The notes under the pieces are model-generated. The model was given only the letters and a program-made list of their open reading frames with translations. It had not been told where the DNA came from and did no database searches. DNA of 64,000 nucleotides, from positions 901,001-965,000 of the forward strand of contig JASXTE010000001.1 of the NCBI GenBank assembly GCA_030280995.1, written 5' to 3'. Positions 22,141 to 34,799 of the stretch are shown one piece after another; position 1 is the stretch's first letter, and every line of letters starts with the position of its first letter. The position numbers and the translations under genes were made by a program. This stretch comes from Hemileia vastatrix. Taxonomy: Eukaryota > Basidiomycota > Pucciniomycetes > Pucciniales > Zaghouaniaceae.

Positions 22141-23399
22141 TGTGGTATGGGCATTGCAGGTAACTTATCTTTTGGACCAATCAGCTGTGTATCCCAGGAA
22201 GAACAAAGGGGAATCATAGCGCCATTATAAATATGTAATTATGGTTTTAAAAGAACAAAGGGAAATAGAAGTGCGGAAGAGGCTTTAGAGTCTGTGTGCT
22301 TAGATTTTGCAGCAGGATGTGCCGCATAAAGGAATTATCAACTTAGGAGTGCAAAAACTGAACATTATGGATTTGGATTTTCCAATAATTGTGTGTTATG
22401 CATTAAGGAAGGAATTATGGCTCAAGGAAGGCCTCAAGTACATAGTATACTGCACTGCTGCTAATGTAGTAAATTACTTAAATGGGTGATGTAAGTTGCA
22501 GAGGCTAACTAGTTAAGTCAATTTTCAGAACTATGGACTTAGTAATGAAACAAGGAGAATGGGGACTTGATCACAAAACTACCCAAGAGTCAAAGAGACT
22601 AGGATCAGTGCTGAAAGGTGACAACGTGGGAAGTAGCGCTGAAACAATGCAAAGGTACAGTCATAAGTGTGCATGTGGAACATGAGTGAAACAATTAAAA
22701 ACTAGTTTTAGTAAGCTTAGGGTATTTTTAGGCCCTGTAGTTGTTACAAGCAGTGTATTTAGTTTACTAATGAATTAGTTAGTGTTTTACTAATGTGGTG
22801 CTAGAAACAGGACTGGAGATCCACTAGGGAACTGTGTCTGGAGCATTGAAAAATATAAGAAGGAAAGGCTATCTTATAGAAGAGTAGTGAAATAGGAAGA
22901 TTATTATTGAGATCAGTCATTTGATTACGGACATTAAAGCTTCATATTATATACTTTTGAAATATATTGTGATATATAGTGATTTTGTCTATTTTGTCTA
23001 TTTTGTGATTACTCTGATAACAAATTCGTGAGTCTGTGTGTATTTCATATAGTTTAGTGAAAAGGCACAACACAGAGAGAATATATAGATTTATTAGGAT
23101 AAACTATAAGTAGAGTTATTTTATTGCTAAAATAAGGCATATTCAAAGAGAGTGCTTCAAGAGGGAGTAGCTGTGGATATTATCACCTATTAAGAATAGA
23201 AATATCCAGATAGTAATATATGTTTTTCCTTATCTTTTAACTCATCTCTCAACTCATAAAATATCTAGTCAGATACTAGTATTACACATTATTGTGCTCT
23301 TTAAAATAAGATTGGCAGGCACTTCTTTTTAGAAATTGAAAAGAAGAACCAACCCATCTTGCATTTTGTCTACTTATTAGTACTTTAGAACTCTCTACA
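22141..23399 (+). mobile_element. 5' LTR of element A
   Basis: Begins TGTGGTATGGGC and ends CTCTCTACA. The partner LTR is 60944-62210. The sequence after it, ATTGGTGTCAGAAGAGTGGC, is the probable primer-binding region. The 1259-bp LTR shares all blocks with the D LTRs but differs at many sites and has a distinct middle part. Confidence 0.9.
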
Positions 23400-23640
23400 A
23401 TTGGTGTCAGAAGAGTGGCATAATTGTAACTAGTGCTCGGATTAGATTGTTTGGTTTTTAAAGTTTTGTCAAGCAGGAATAATCAAGCCAGCACTTCAGT
23501 GGAAGAGTCGTAGGGTCTACAACAAGTGGATCAATAGCCGTTATCAGAGGATAGCGTAGGACTGTATCTTGGACATAGTTGGGTTAAATTATCAAGTGTG
23601 TGTTTGTTTTTGGATTTTTTTTGATTCTTTTATTTTGAAG

Positions 23641-24644
23641 ATGGAACCTACTGCAACTACATCTCAGGGATGTCAGGAGAGGGTTCAATTTTTCAATACA
23701 ACAGCATTGTTGCCGCAGAGGGTAACTATGATTATCAGGTGTAAAGATGAAAGCTTGCGTTTTTCAGGCATTAATACCAAGAAGTTCTTACGTAGGTTTG
23801 AGCAAGCAGCTAAAGTTCATGGAGAGACAGAATATGATATGGTGCTCCAAGTATTGTTCTTTGTATCAAATGAGTGCAAGGACAATCTGGAAGATCTAAA
23901 GGGTCACAAAGAGTGTGATTGGTCAGAACTAAAGGAAAATATGCTTAAGAGATGGCCAAAGATTACTGAAGAAACTAGGTACACAATTAAGGATCTAGAT
24001 GTCTTGGCTATGAAGGCCTAAGTTGGAGGGGGTGTTTGAGACCCTAAAGAATTTAAAGGTTTCAATGAAGAGTTTGATTGAATGGTCAAGTATTTGGTCA
24101 GTAATGAAGATTTTAGTGATAATAATGCATCTTTACCTTGGTTTTGTGAAGCATTAGTGCTAGAAGTGAAAGACTGGGCAAAGAGGCGCTTAGATAACAA
24201 AGGGAAATTAGTCAAGAAGAGGGATGGTAATTATAAGTACCCTGAATTAGAGGAAGTAGAGACAGAAGCTGAAGCGGAAATGAATTTGTGTCAAGTTGAG
24301 CTCTTCGCAGTTAGAGTCACTTTGGATAATAAGGAAGTGGAAAAGGATGCATCTGATGTTTGATTGTCTCAGGTGTTGTCCCTAAAGCTAAAGTTTTAAC
24401 TAAAGAGCAGCCAGATTCTGCTATGGCCAGGATTGAAGAATTGGGGAAGAAAATAAGTGAAGCAGCAAAAGCAAAGGAGGTGTTTAGGCCCAAGAGTTCT
24501 TCCCAACCTTTGGGCTTTGCTACAATGGTATGCTACTATTGTAATAAAGAAGGGCATACTAGGATGAGGTGTAATGTGTTCAAAAGGATAAAGAGGAGAG
24601 GGTATTTTACAAAGATGGAACTATGCTTATGTTGGAAAAAATGA
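23641..24644 (+). pseudogene. gag: gag of element A
   Basis: ATG at 23641 (MEPTATTSQGC). Capsid-like text FLRRFEQAAKVHGETEYDMV and LKENMLKRWPKITEETRY, a first TAA near 24019, TGA at 24037-24039 and 24079-24081, then VKYLVSNEDFSD..., a TGA with a frame change near 24360, and an intact zinc knuckle CYYCNKEGHTRMRC (C-x2-C-x4-H-x4-C) near 24530. Two of the TGA codons sit at the same places in element D. The gene cannot give full-length Gag without readthrough. Confidence 0.8.
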
Positions 24645-24802
24645 CTAAGCTTTTTAAACACAAGGATGGAGGGATGTGAGCCATAATCATTGATTATATT
24701 AATAAGAAGTCTATGGAAGGCAATTTGAGCAAGGGCAAAGAGCCTGAAGCTAAAGAAAAAGGCAAGGGTGCAAAATCAGTAAATTTTTAAGTTACTTGTG
24801 CA

Positions 24803-25942
24803 GTGTTGTATTTTAAAGTAAAAGAAGGAGTGGTTGAAGTGCCACTTATTGCAGCGTGTCTGGAGATTTTTGCAGCAAAACACAAGAAAATGGCCCAACC
24901 AAAAATTAGTAGGCCAAGAAGAGCTGGTGATAGGTATGCCAATCCTGAGGATATGGAGGAAGTAGGGTATACTACTAGAGAAAATACACCTGCACCTATG
25001 GAAGATGTTGAAATGGAAGGTATGGAAACTGGTGGGTATGGTGTGGATCATCAGGAAGAAGAACAACCTTTGACAATGGAGTAGCCAAAGGTAGTACAGA
25101 AAAGGGCAGTACCTGCTGAAGGAATTCCAGGAGCAAGGCATAATACTCCAAAGAACCCACCTGGAAGAGCAAAAGCTGGTGCAAAGGCAACACAACCTAA
25201 ATGGAAAACGAATCACCCAGTTCACTCAATTTTCCTAAGGCAGCTAAGGATTTAGTTGTTCAGTGTTTAAAAACTATAGTTTCAGTCCCATCGGGAATGC
25301 TGACAGCAGTAGTGCCAGACGTAGCAAACGGAATTGTGAATAAGTGCAGGAAGAAAAGGATTGATAATTGTGCTGAATTTGATGTAGGGGAGAATTCATT
25401 TCAGCCAGTTGTTGGATTGCCTAGGGCACCACATTATGAAGGTCCCTTAGGGTATTTGACAATTACTGTAAATGGTAAACAGATTAGAGCGTTAGTGGAT
25501 ACAGGTTCACAAATCAATGTGGTTTCAGCGGATGATGCTGTGGAGCTAGGTCTTCCTGTAAAGACAGTTATGGCACTCTTGCAGGAATGGTGGAGGTAGT
25601 TTGCCTGTTATAGATGTAGCAGAGTATGTATGCACTAGAGTTATGGGAGGAACAAGAGATATTCATTTTTATGTTACAATTGGTGTAGTTAAACCAGTTT
25701 TAGGCACACCATTTTTAATGGATTATTCTGAAACTATTTATTATTGTTTTAATAAGACTATTGGAATAAGGATAATGGGTGATGATGTTATTCCAGTAAC
25801 AGCAGTCTCAGTAGTGCCTAAGGATGGTGGCTGGAAAACTAAGTACTCTGGAGCTGCGAGATTGGAGAAAGAAAGAGAGATTTATGAGGTCTCAGAGGAT
25901 GAAATGCGGCGACCGCCAGGAAGATTCCAACATTTTCATTAG
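24803..25942 (+). pseudogene. Linker and aspartic protease of element A
   Basis: After a Lys/Glu/Pro-rich linker (ISRPRRAGDRYANPEDMEEV), the retropepsin fold is readable from about 25430: GPLGYLTITVNGKQIRALVD, with active site DTGSQINVV, then ELGLPVK, a frame change near 25590, and PVLGTPFLMDYSETIYYCFN. The equivalent region of D is uninterrupted. Stops at 25082 and at the end of the frame (25940) separate it from the pol frame, which lies one base back, as in B. Confidence 0.8.
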
Positions 25943-28658
25943 GGGCTGGCATTTTAGGTTTTACTATCTCCCAGAATGAGAGGAACCGGGATAGTGACCA
26001 GTCAGTCCAACAAGAGGGGATACATAAAGTGGTACTTCATAGGTGTCTTGGGAATACTACTGTAGAATTTATTAGACCTAGGATTTTTGACTTCATTGAT
26101 TATGGATTTTGTTATACTTATATTAAAAAGAAAAGGCAAAAACAGTATTTAGGTACAACCCATAGTTATGTTAGAAAGGGTTTGATTTTAAGTAATGAAG
26201 GAAGCAGCAAGCGCTGTTTTGCATCAAAGTATAAACCAGTAGCTGTCAAGGTTGAACCAGTAAATGTACAAATGCCATATTTGAATCCTCCTTTCCAGAG
26301 TCTGGCGCTGTCTAGAAATTGTTATGATACTCCTTTAACAAAGTTTCCGCCTAAATTTACACCTACTAGTAGAATCACAATGGAAAGGCTTCAGATGGTT
26401 AATTTTGGACCAGAGGATTGGTTATCTCAGGAAGAGAAGAAGTTTTTTCATGTTATGGATCTTAGGGAGAAGGCTATTGCGTTTTCTGAAGAGGAAAGAG
26501 GTTTGTTGAAACACTCTTAAGTTGAACCTTATATTGTTCCAGTTATACCTCATGCGCCATGGCAGAAGAAGGCTTTTCAAATACCAGCAGCTGTAAGAGA
26601 GGAGTTTATGGAATTAATTAGGGAAAGGTTAAGGTCTGGCTTTTATGAACAGTATATGTCTAGATATTCAAGTCCAGTGTTTTGTGTTTTTAAGCACTGT
26701 GGTAAACTGAGGGTTGTTCATGATCTTAGGGAGATGAACAAGGTTATGGTAAAAGACGCAGGAATTCCACTAACTCCAGAGGAGTTTGTAGATTAATTTG
26801 TGGGGCGCGCATGTTATGGATTAGGTGATATACTGGGAGTATATGATGAGCATGAACTGGATGAATCATCCAGGCCCATGACTATGTCTGAAACGCCACT
26901 GGGACATTTAAGGCTGACAAGGTTACCGCATGGCGCAACAAATTCTGTGGCGGTATACCAAGCGTAGATGATGTGGATACTGCAGGACAAAATTCCAGAG
27001 CATGTGGGAATTTTCATTGATGATTGCGGTATAAAAGGACCAGCCAGTGACTATTATGGGGAAGTTTTAGAGGAGAATCCATATATTAGAAGGTTTGTTT
27101 GGGAATATGCAATTACCTTGGAAAGAGTGTTATTTAAGATAGAGGAGGCAGGATTAACAATCTCTAATTCAAATTTTGCTTGGTGTGTTCCAGTGCTAGA
27201 TATAGTGGGACATGTGGTATGCAAGGAAGAGAGTACCATTGCTGAAAAGCAGAAGAATAAGGTGCTTAAATGGCCAAGACCAAGTTATACTACGGAAGTT
27301 AGAGGGTTTTTGGCATCTGTACATATGTAAGAATGTTTATTTGAGATTTTAATTTGCTGTCTTCACCTTTAAGGCGCTTAACAAGGAAAGATTTTGCATG
27401 GGATTGGACGGAGGAATGTGAAGAGTCATTATAGTTATTAAAGAGGATTGTAGGAAAAGATATCCTTTTGAAAAGATTGGAATATGGACCAGGCGCTGGG
27501 AAAATTACTCTAGCGGTGGATTCTAGTGTGTCTTCAGCAGGCGCAGTTTTGATGCAGGAGGATGAGAAAGGTAATTAAAGACCTGTCCTTTATGAATCTA
27601 AGACTTTTACTAAAGTGGAGTCTAGGTACTCTTAGTCTAAGCTGGAGTTACGCAGAGTAGCAAAAATACATAAGAAGCTACAGTGGATGCTTTGGGGGCA
27701 ACATTTTGAGTTGCAGGTTGATGTGCTATCATTGGTGCAATTGATTATTAGCCCAAGTTTACCAGATGTGCCCATGACAAGATGTGTGGCACAGATTAAT
27801 TTATTTTCTTTTGAATTAGTGCATAAGCTGGGGAAGTCCTTCACAATTCCAGATTCGTTATCCAGAAGGCTGTTGTGTGAAGAAGACTCAAAAGCTGAGG
27901 AATTTGAAGAAGATAAAATATGGGTAAGCAGGATAGATTATTGTTATGAAGGATTTGATAGAGGGGTCTGCTAAGACGATAAACTAGGTAATTATGACAC
28001 AAAGGATGTTTGTAGCAAAGGTAGTCTGCAACTGGATTTAGAGAACACTGAAGTTAATGTAGGGACAAGGAGTGCACTAGATGTGACAGCGGAAGAGTCA
28101 GATGATGAAGACCACTCAAGGGGAAGTCAAGATAATAATACTTTTTCAGAGAATGGAGAGTATTCTGATGATAATGCGCCTGCTGATGAGGAAGCTGAAT
28201 CGCTAAGGTTATATCTGGAAGATAATAGTCAACTGGAGTTTTGTGATGAAAAGGTTTGGCACAATATCAAGAAGCGTGCTAAAAGTTATTTTATTAAAGA
28301 TAGAAAGTTATGGAGGAATAAGTCTTTGTTTCCTCAGTAAGTCATTCAAACTAGGGAAAGAAAGGAGAAAAAACTCAGGGAGTTTCATGAGAATTTAGGT
28401 CATAGAGTTCAAGATGAGACATATCACAGAGTCAGGAAAAGATTCTGGTGGCCCAATATGAAGAAAAAGGTAAGGGATTGGGTTAAATCTTGTCTGGAAT
28501 GTCAGTGCAGAAGTTACAGGAAGCCAAAAGAGAAAGTTAGAGCAACGGGCAAAGATACTGTTTTGGTATGATCAGCTTAGAAATAGTTCATATAAAAGAA
28601 GGGCGCTTTAAATACTTGGTAGTAGCTGAGTATGATCTATCAGGATGGGTCGAAGCGG
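25943..28658 (+). pseudogene. pol: Reverse transcriptase, RNase H and integrase N-terminus of element A
   Basis: In order: a linker (DRNSDQSV... at ~25985), RT from ~26265 with SPVFCVFKHCGKLRVVHDLR, GDILGVYDE, FIDDCGIKGP (the YxDD-equivalent, ~27015), ISNSNFAWCVPVLDIVGHVV, RGFLASV; RNase H with LAVDSSVSSAG and LWGQHFELQVDVLSLVQ; an acidic linker with one hairpin motif (27966-27987); and the integrase zinc-binding region up to LSGWVEAV. Stops include TAA at 26518, TAA near 26794 and TAG at 26965-26967, the last shared with D. The integrase is cut at 28658 by element D and continues at 43474. Confidence 0.85.
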
Positions 28659-29770
28659 TGTGGTACCGGCCTCGCAGGTAGTTTGATTTTGGACCAATCA
28701 GCTCGCATAGTCCAGGAAGAACAAAGGGGATTCATAGTGCAGTAGGTAGTGCTAAGCTATAATACATATTTGTGTGTTTCAAGAACCAAGGGAAATAGAA
28801 GCGCAGAAGAGGATTCAGGTTCTGTGCGCCCAGATTTTGCAGCAGGATGCGCCGCACAATGGAGAATTGTGTGTTATTAATTTAGGACTGCAAGCGCTGA
28901 ACAATATGGATTTGGATTTTCCAATAATCTTGTGTTATGCACTAAGGAAGGAATTATGGCTCAAGGAAAGACTCAAGTGTGAAGTATACTGCACCACGGC
29001 TAGTGTGGTAACTTACTGAAACAGGTAATATAGGAGGTTAACTAGTTAAAAGTCAAAGCAACTAGGATCAGCGTTAGAAGGAGTCAAACTTTGAAGTAGC
29101 GCTGAAACAAAACAAAGTTACAGTCAGGAGCGCGCATGTCAAGTATGAGTGAAACAAGTTAATACTAGTGTTAGTAAGGATAGGTTATGTTTTAGGCGCT
29201 GTAGTTGTTACAAGAGGTGTAAGTAGTTTACTAATAGATTAGTTATTGTTTTACTAATGTGGTTCTAGAGTCAGCGCTGGAGATCCACTAGGGAACTGTG
29301 TTTTGAGCGCTGGAAAAATATAAAAGGGGAATTGCATCTAGTAATAAAGGGAGAAAAAATTGATAAAAAGTTAGTTAACATACGAGTAGTTAATAATTGT
29401 GGAGTCAAGTATAAGATATTAGATTTTCTGTGATTAATTGTTTGAGAATATATAGATTCAGTAGGATTAACCATTATTAGAGTTTTTTTATTGCTATAAT
29501 AAGGCATATTCAAAGAGAGCGCTTCAAAAGGGAGTAGCTGTGTATATTAGCACTTGTTAAGAATATAAATATCCAGATAGTAATACTTGTTTTTCCCAAT
29601 CTTTTAAACTCATTTCTCAACTTATAAACTTTCTAATAACATATTAGTGTTACACATTATTGCACTGTCTTTAAAAATAAGAGTGGCAGTCACTTCTTTT
29701 TAGAAATTGAAAATAAGAACCAACCCATCTTTCATTGTTTTTACTGCTTAGTAATTTAGAACTCTCTACA
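28659..29770 (+). mobile_element. 5' LTR of element D
   Basis: TGTGGTACCGGC to CTCTCTACA, 1112 bp. Its partner 42364-43473 is 1110 bp and differs at scattered single bases. ATTGGTGTCTC follows, at the place of A's primer-site text. It is preceded by GCGG, which recurs after the 3' LTR. Confidence 0.9.
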
Positions 29771-30015
29771 ATTGGTGTCTCAACAGTGGCTTAATTGTAC
29801 CTAGTGTTTTGATTAGATTGTTTGGTTTTTAGGGTTTTTCAAGAGGATGTGATCAAGCCGGCGCTTCAGCGGAATAGTCGTAGGGTCTACAACAAGTGGA
29901 TCAATAGCCCTTATCAGGGGATAGAATAGGGTTGTATTGTGAATATAGTCGGGTTTATTTACTAAGTGCGTGTTTCTTATTTTTGTGATCTCTGTTTCGA
30001 TTTCATATTTCGGAA

Positions 30016-31029
30016 ATGGATCCTACTGCAACTACATCTAAGGGATGTCAGCAGAAGGTTAAAACGCCTCATTTGACGGTAACTACAATAATTAGATGTA
30101 AAGATGAAAGTTTTTGTTTTGTGGGTATTAATACCAAGAAGTTCTTATGAAGGTTTAAACAAGCAGCGGAAGTGCATGGAGCAACCAAGTATGATATGGT
30201 GTGTCAAGTGCTTTTCTTTGTCTCTAATGAGTGCAAAGACAATTTAGAGGATTTAAAGGGGCATGAAGAGCGCAATTGGTAAGCGCTAAAAGAACAAATG
30301 CTCAAGAGATGGCCAAAGGTTACCGAGGAAAGTAAGTATACCATAAAAGATCTGGATGTCTTGGTAAAAAGGGTCAAAGCTAAAGGGGGTGTTTGAGACC
30401 CTAGGGAATTTAAAAACTTTAGAGTGGATTTTGATTGAATAATGGAATATTTAGTCAGTAAGGAAGATTTTAGTGATTCTAATGCGTCTTTAACTTCGTT
30501 TTGTGAAGCACTAGCACCAGAAGTTGAAGACTGGGTGAAGAGGCGCTTGGATAACAAAGGAAAGCTAGTCAAGAAGAGGGACGGTAATTATAAGTACCCT
30601 GGATTAGAAGAAGTGGAAATGGAAGCGGAAGCGGAAATGAGGTTGCACCAAGTTGAGCGTCATGCAGCTAGAGTTGCTTTGGATAATGAGGAGATGGACA
30701 AAGATGCGTCTGGCGTGCAATTGCCTCCTCAGATGTTGTCTCCTAAAGTTAAAGTTTTCACTAAGGAGCCGGATTCAGTTATGGCGAGGATTGACGAGCT
30801 GGAGAAGAAAATAAATGAAGAGGCAAAGGAGAAAGAAGTGTTTAGGCCCAAGAGTTCTCCTCAACCATTGTGCTTTGCTACTATGGTATGTTACTATTGT
30901 AATAAGCAGGGAAATACTTGGATGAGGTGTAATGCGCTTCAAAAGAATAAAGAGGAGAGGGTAGTTTACGAGGACGGAACTACGCTTATGTTGGAAGATG
31001 GGACTAAGCTTGTCAAAGACAAGAATTGA
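30016..31029 (+). pseudogene. gag: gag of element D
   Basis: ATG at 30016 (MDPTATTSKGC). It aligns with A's gag throughout. Stops: TGA after KFL (near 30148), TAA after NW (near 30281), TGA at 30394-30396 and TGA at 30436-30438; the last two coincide with stops in A. The final part is open from 30442 to 31029. The zinc knuckle reads CYYCNKQGNTWMRC, so the conserved His is Asn. Gag function is doubtful. Confidence 0.8.
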
Positions 31030-31544
31030 GGGATGCGAGCCATGGTCATCAATTGTATTAATAAAAATCTATGGAGGGCAGGTCAAGTAAGGGCAAGGAG
31101 CCTGAAGCTAAAGAGAAAGGCAAGGATGCGAAGTCTGTCAATTTTGCAGTAACTTGCAGAGTGTTGGATTTTAAAGTAAAAGAAGGAGCAGTTTCAGCTC
31201 CACTTACTGCAGCGCGTTTATAGATGTTGGCAGCAAAGCACAAGAAAATGGCCCCACCTACAATTAGTAGGCCGAGAAGAGCTGGAGCTAGGTATGCGAA
31301 TCCAGAGGATATGGAGGAAGTAGGGTATAATACTAGAGAGCATACACCTGCGCCTATTTAGGATGTTGAAATGAATGGCGTGGATCATCAGGTAGAAGAT
31401 CAAACAATGATGATGGAGGAGTCAGAGTTAGTGCAGCAAAGAGTGGTACCTACTGAAGGAATGCCAGAAACAAGGGGCAATACTCCAAAGAATCCACCCA
31501 GAAAAGCAAAGGCTGTTGCAAAGGTGACTCAACCTTAATGGAGG
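31030..31544 (+). pseudogene. gag-protease linker of element D
   Basis: Corresponds to 24660-25200 of A. Lys/Glu/Pro-rich text (ISRPRRAGARYANPEDMEEV) with stops at ~31222, ~31360 and 31537. No domain is recognised in it; it is a low-complexity spacer between the nucleocapsid and protease. Confidence 0.55.
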
Positions 31545-32285
31545 ATGCAGCACCTGGTTCACTCTGATTTTTTTAAGGCAGCTGAAGATTTAGTTGTGCA
31601 ATTTTCGAAGACTAAAGTTTCTGTTCCGTTGGGGGTGCTGACAGCAGTAGCGCCGGATGTAGCAAATGGAATTGTGGATAAGTGCAGGAAGCAAAGAGTT
31701 ACTCATTGCGCTGAGTTTGATGTTGGAGAGCAGTCATTTCAGCCAGTCGTTGGATTACCTAGTGCACCACATTATACAGGACCCTTAGGGTATTTAACAA
31801 TTACTGTAAATTGTAATCAAATTAGAGTGTTAGTGGATACAGGTTCACAAATCAATGTGGTGTCAGTAGATGATGCTGTGGAGTTAGGTCTTCCTGTTAA
31901 AGATGGTGAGGGTACTTTTTCAGGAATTGGTGGAGGCAGTTTCCCTGTTATAAGTGTAGCAGAGTGTGTACGCACTAGAGTTGTGGGAGTGACGAGGGAT
32001 ATACATTTTTATGTTCCAATGGGTGTAGTTAAACCAGTTTTAGTCACACCATTTTTAATGGATTATTCTGCAACAATCGATTATTTTTTTAATAAGACTA
32101 TTGGAATAAGGATTATGGGTAATGATGGTATTCCAGTAACAGCAGTCTTAGTAGCGCCTAAGGATGGGGGCTGGAAAACTAAGTACTCTGGAGCTGCGCG
32201 ATTAGAGAAAGAGAGAGAGTTTTATGTGGAAGTCTCAGATGTTGAGATAGGGCGACCACCAGGAAGGCACCAACATATTCATTAG
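31545..32285 (+). pseudogene. Aspartic protease region of element D
   Basis: An uninterrupted 246-codon frame. Residues ~80-190 form the retropepsin: GPLGYLTITVNCNQIRVLVD, DTGSQINVVS (active Asp), ELGLPVKDGEGTFSGIGGG, PVLVTPFLMDYSATIDYFFN. The protease would cut the Gag-Pol polyprotein. The frame ends with TAG at 32283; the next pol text (GVTISQDERNPNS, from ~32297) continues one base back, so a -1 shift at the protease-RT boundary is needed, as in B. No clear slippery heptamer was found here. Confidence 0.75.
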
Positions 32286-32296
32286 GGAATGGCATT

Positions 32297-34740
32297 TTGG
32301 GTGTTACTATCTCCCAGGATGAGAGGAACCCGAATAGTGACCAGTCAGTCCAACAAGAAGGGATACGTAAAGAGATACTTCATAGGTGTCTTGGGAATAC
32401 TACAGTAGAGTGTATTATACCTAAGCTTTTTAATTTCCTTGATTATGGATTTTGTTATACTTATATTAAAAAGAAAAGACAAAAAGGGATTCAGGTGTAA
32501 CCTGTAGTTATATTAGAAAGGGTTTGATTTTACGTAAGAAGCAGCAAGCGCTGTTTAGCATCTAAGAATAAACCAATAGCTGTCAAGGTTATACCAGAAA
32601 ATGTACCGATGCCGGATTTGAATCCTCCTTTTCAGAGGCTGAAACTGTCTAGGAATCCTTATGATACTCCTTTAACAAAGTTTCCACCTGAATTTGTGCC
32701 TACTAGTAAAATCATGATGGAGAGGCTTCAGATGGTTAATTTTGGACCAAAGTATTGGTTGTTTCAGGAAGAAAAGAAGTTGTTGTTACATGTTATGGTT
32801 CTCAGAGAAAAGGCTTTTGCGTTTTCTGAAGAAGAAAGTGGTTTGTTGAAACACTCTTATGGTAAACCTTATATTGTTCCAGTTATACCTCATGTGCCGT
32901 GGCAAAAGAAGGCTTTTCCAATATTAGCAGCTATATGAGAAGAGTATGCAGAATTAATTAGGGGAAGTTTAAGGTCTGGCTTGTATGAACAGTCTATGTC
33001 TAATTATTCAAGTCCAGTGCTTTGTGTTGTTAAACATAATGGCAAATAAAGGGTTGTTCATGATCTTAGGGAGATGAACAAGGTTACGGTAAAGGATGTA
33101 GGAATGCCACCAATGCCAGAGGAGTTTTTGGATTCTTTTACGGGACGTGCATGTTATGGATTAGGTGATATTATGGGAGGATACGATGAGCGCAACTTGG
33201 ATGAATCATCCAGGCCCATGACTATGTCTGAAATGCCACTGGGACGTTTAAGGCTGACAAGGTTACTGCATGGCACAACAAATTATGTGGCGGTATACCA
33301 AGCGTAGATGATGTGGATACTGTAGGACAAAATTCCAGAGCATGTGGGAATTTTCATTGATGATTGCGGTATAAAAGGACCAGCCAGTGACTATTATGGG
33401 GAAGGTTTAGAGGAGAATCCATATATTAGAAGGTTTGTTTGGGAATATTCGATTACCTTGGACAGAGTGTTATTTAAGATAGAGGAGGCAGGATTAACAA
33501 TCTCTAGTTCCAATTTTGCTTGTTTTGTTCCAGCGCTAGATATAGTGGGACATGTGGTATGCAAGGAAGGGAGGATCATTGCAGAAAAACAGAAGAATAA
33601 GGTGCTTACATGGCTGAGGCCAAGAAATACTACGGAAGTTAGAGGATTTTTAGGCATTTGTAAATATGTAAGAATGTTTATTTGTGATTTTGCTTTGTTG
33701 TCTTCACCTTTAAGGCGCTTAAAGAGAAAAGATTTTGTATGGTATTGGACAGAGGAATGTGATGAGTCATTTGAGTTGTTGAAAAGGATTGTAGGAAAAG
33801 ATATTCTTTTCAATAAATTGTATTATGGACCAGGCGCTGGGAAAATTACTCTAGCAGTGGATTCTAGTGTGTCCGCAGTGGGCACAGTTTTGATGCAGGA
33901 GGATGAGTAAGGTAATGATAAACCTGTCTTTATGAATCTAAGACTTTTACTAGTGTAGAGTCTAGGTACTCTCAGTCTAAGCTTAAGTTATGCGGAGTAT
34001 CAAAGATTCTTAAGAAGCTACAATGGATGCTTTGGGGGCAGCATTTTGAGTTGCAGGTTAATGCACTATTGTTGGTGCAAATGATTAGTAGCCCGAGTTT
34101 ACCAGATGCGCCCATGACAAGGTGGGTGGTGCAGATTAATTTATTTTCTTTTGATTTAGTCCATAATCCAGAAAAGACATTCATTATGCCAGATTCATTA
34201 TCTGGAAGACCGCCGTGTGAAGAAGACTTGGAAGCCAAAGAATTTGAAGAAGATAAGAGATCGGTAAATGGCATAGATTATTGTTATGAAAGATTTGGCA
34301 AAGTTGTCCGCAATGACAAGAAAATAGTAGGCAAGGTTGTCCGCAATGATAATAAACTAGTTGGGTGGAATGTCCGTAATGATATAAAACTAGTAGTTGA
34401 AGATGCGAAGGATGTTTGTAGCAAAGGTAGTCTGCAACTGGATTTAGGGAACGCTGAAGCTAAAGTAGCGACAAGGAGTGCTCTAGGCAAGGCAGTGGAA
34501 GAGTCAGATGACAAAGATGATTCAAGGGGAAGTCAAGATAGTAGTACTCATCCCAAAGAAGGGGAATATTCTGAAGACGACGCATCTACTGATGAGGGAG
34601 TAGAGTTGTTAAGGTTATATCTGGAAGGTAGTAGTCAACCAGATTTTTGCGATAAAAAGGTTTGGTGCAATATTGAAAAGCGCGCTAAAAAATATGGGAA
34701 GTTTTGGAAAGATCAAGCTTTGTTTCCTCAGTTTTTTGTT
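32297..34740 (+). pseudogene. pol: Reverse transcriptase and RNase H of element D
   Basis: RT starts near 32609 (LNPPFQRLKLSRNPYDTPLT) and includes SSPVLCVVKHNGK, a TAA at 33048 within the GKLRVV motif, MGGYDERNLDESSRP, TAG at 33305-33307 and 33323, FIDDCGIKGP (~33352), ALDIVGHVVCKEG, TTEVRGFLGICKYVRMFI. RNase H: LAVDSSVSAVG, TAA near 33907, a frame change, LWGQHFELQV. Then LVHNPEKTFIMPDSLSGRPP, an acidic linker, and three tandem ~13-residue units around VRNDNKL (34306-34393) that carry the hairpin motif in DNA. Not translatable as one protein. Confidence 0.85.
34306..34393 (+). repeat. Three hairpin motifs inside the pol linker of D (copy 1)
   Basis: Units at 34306, 34339 and 34372 read GTCCGCAATGAyAA.AAACTAG. 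They encode VRNDKKI, VRNDNKL and VRNDIKL. The stem GTC/GA[C/T] and the trailing AAACTAG match the non-coding clusters of E and B. The first unit has lost TAAACT in favour of GAAAATAG. Confidence 0.75.
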
Positions 34741-34799
34741 CAAACTAGGAAAAAAAAGTAGAAGTTACCCAGGTAGTTACATGAGAATTTAGGAAATAG

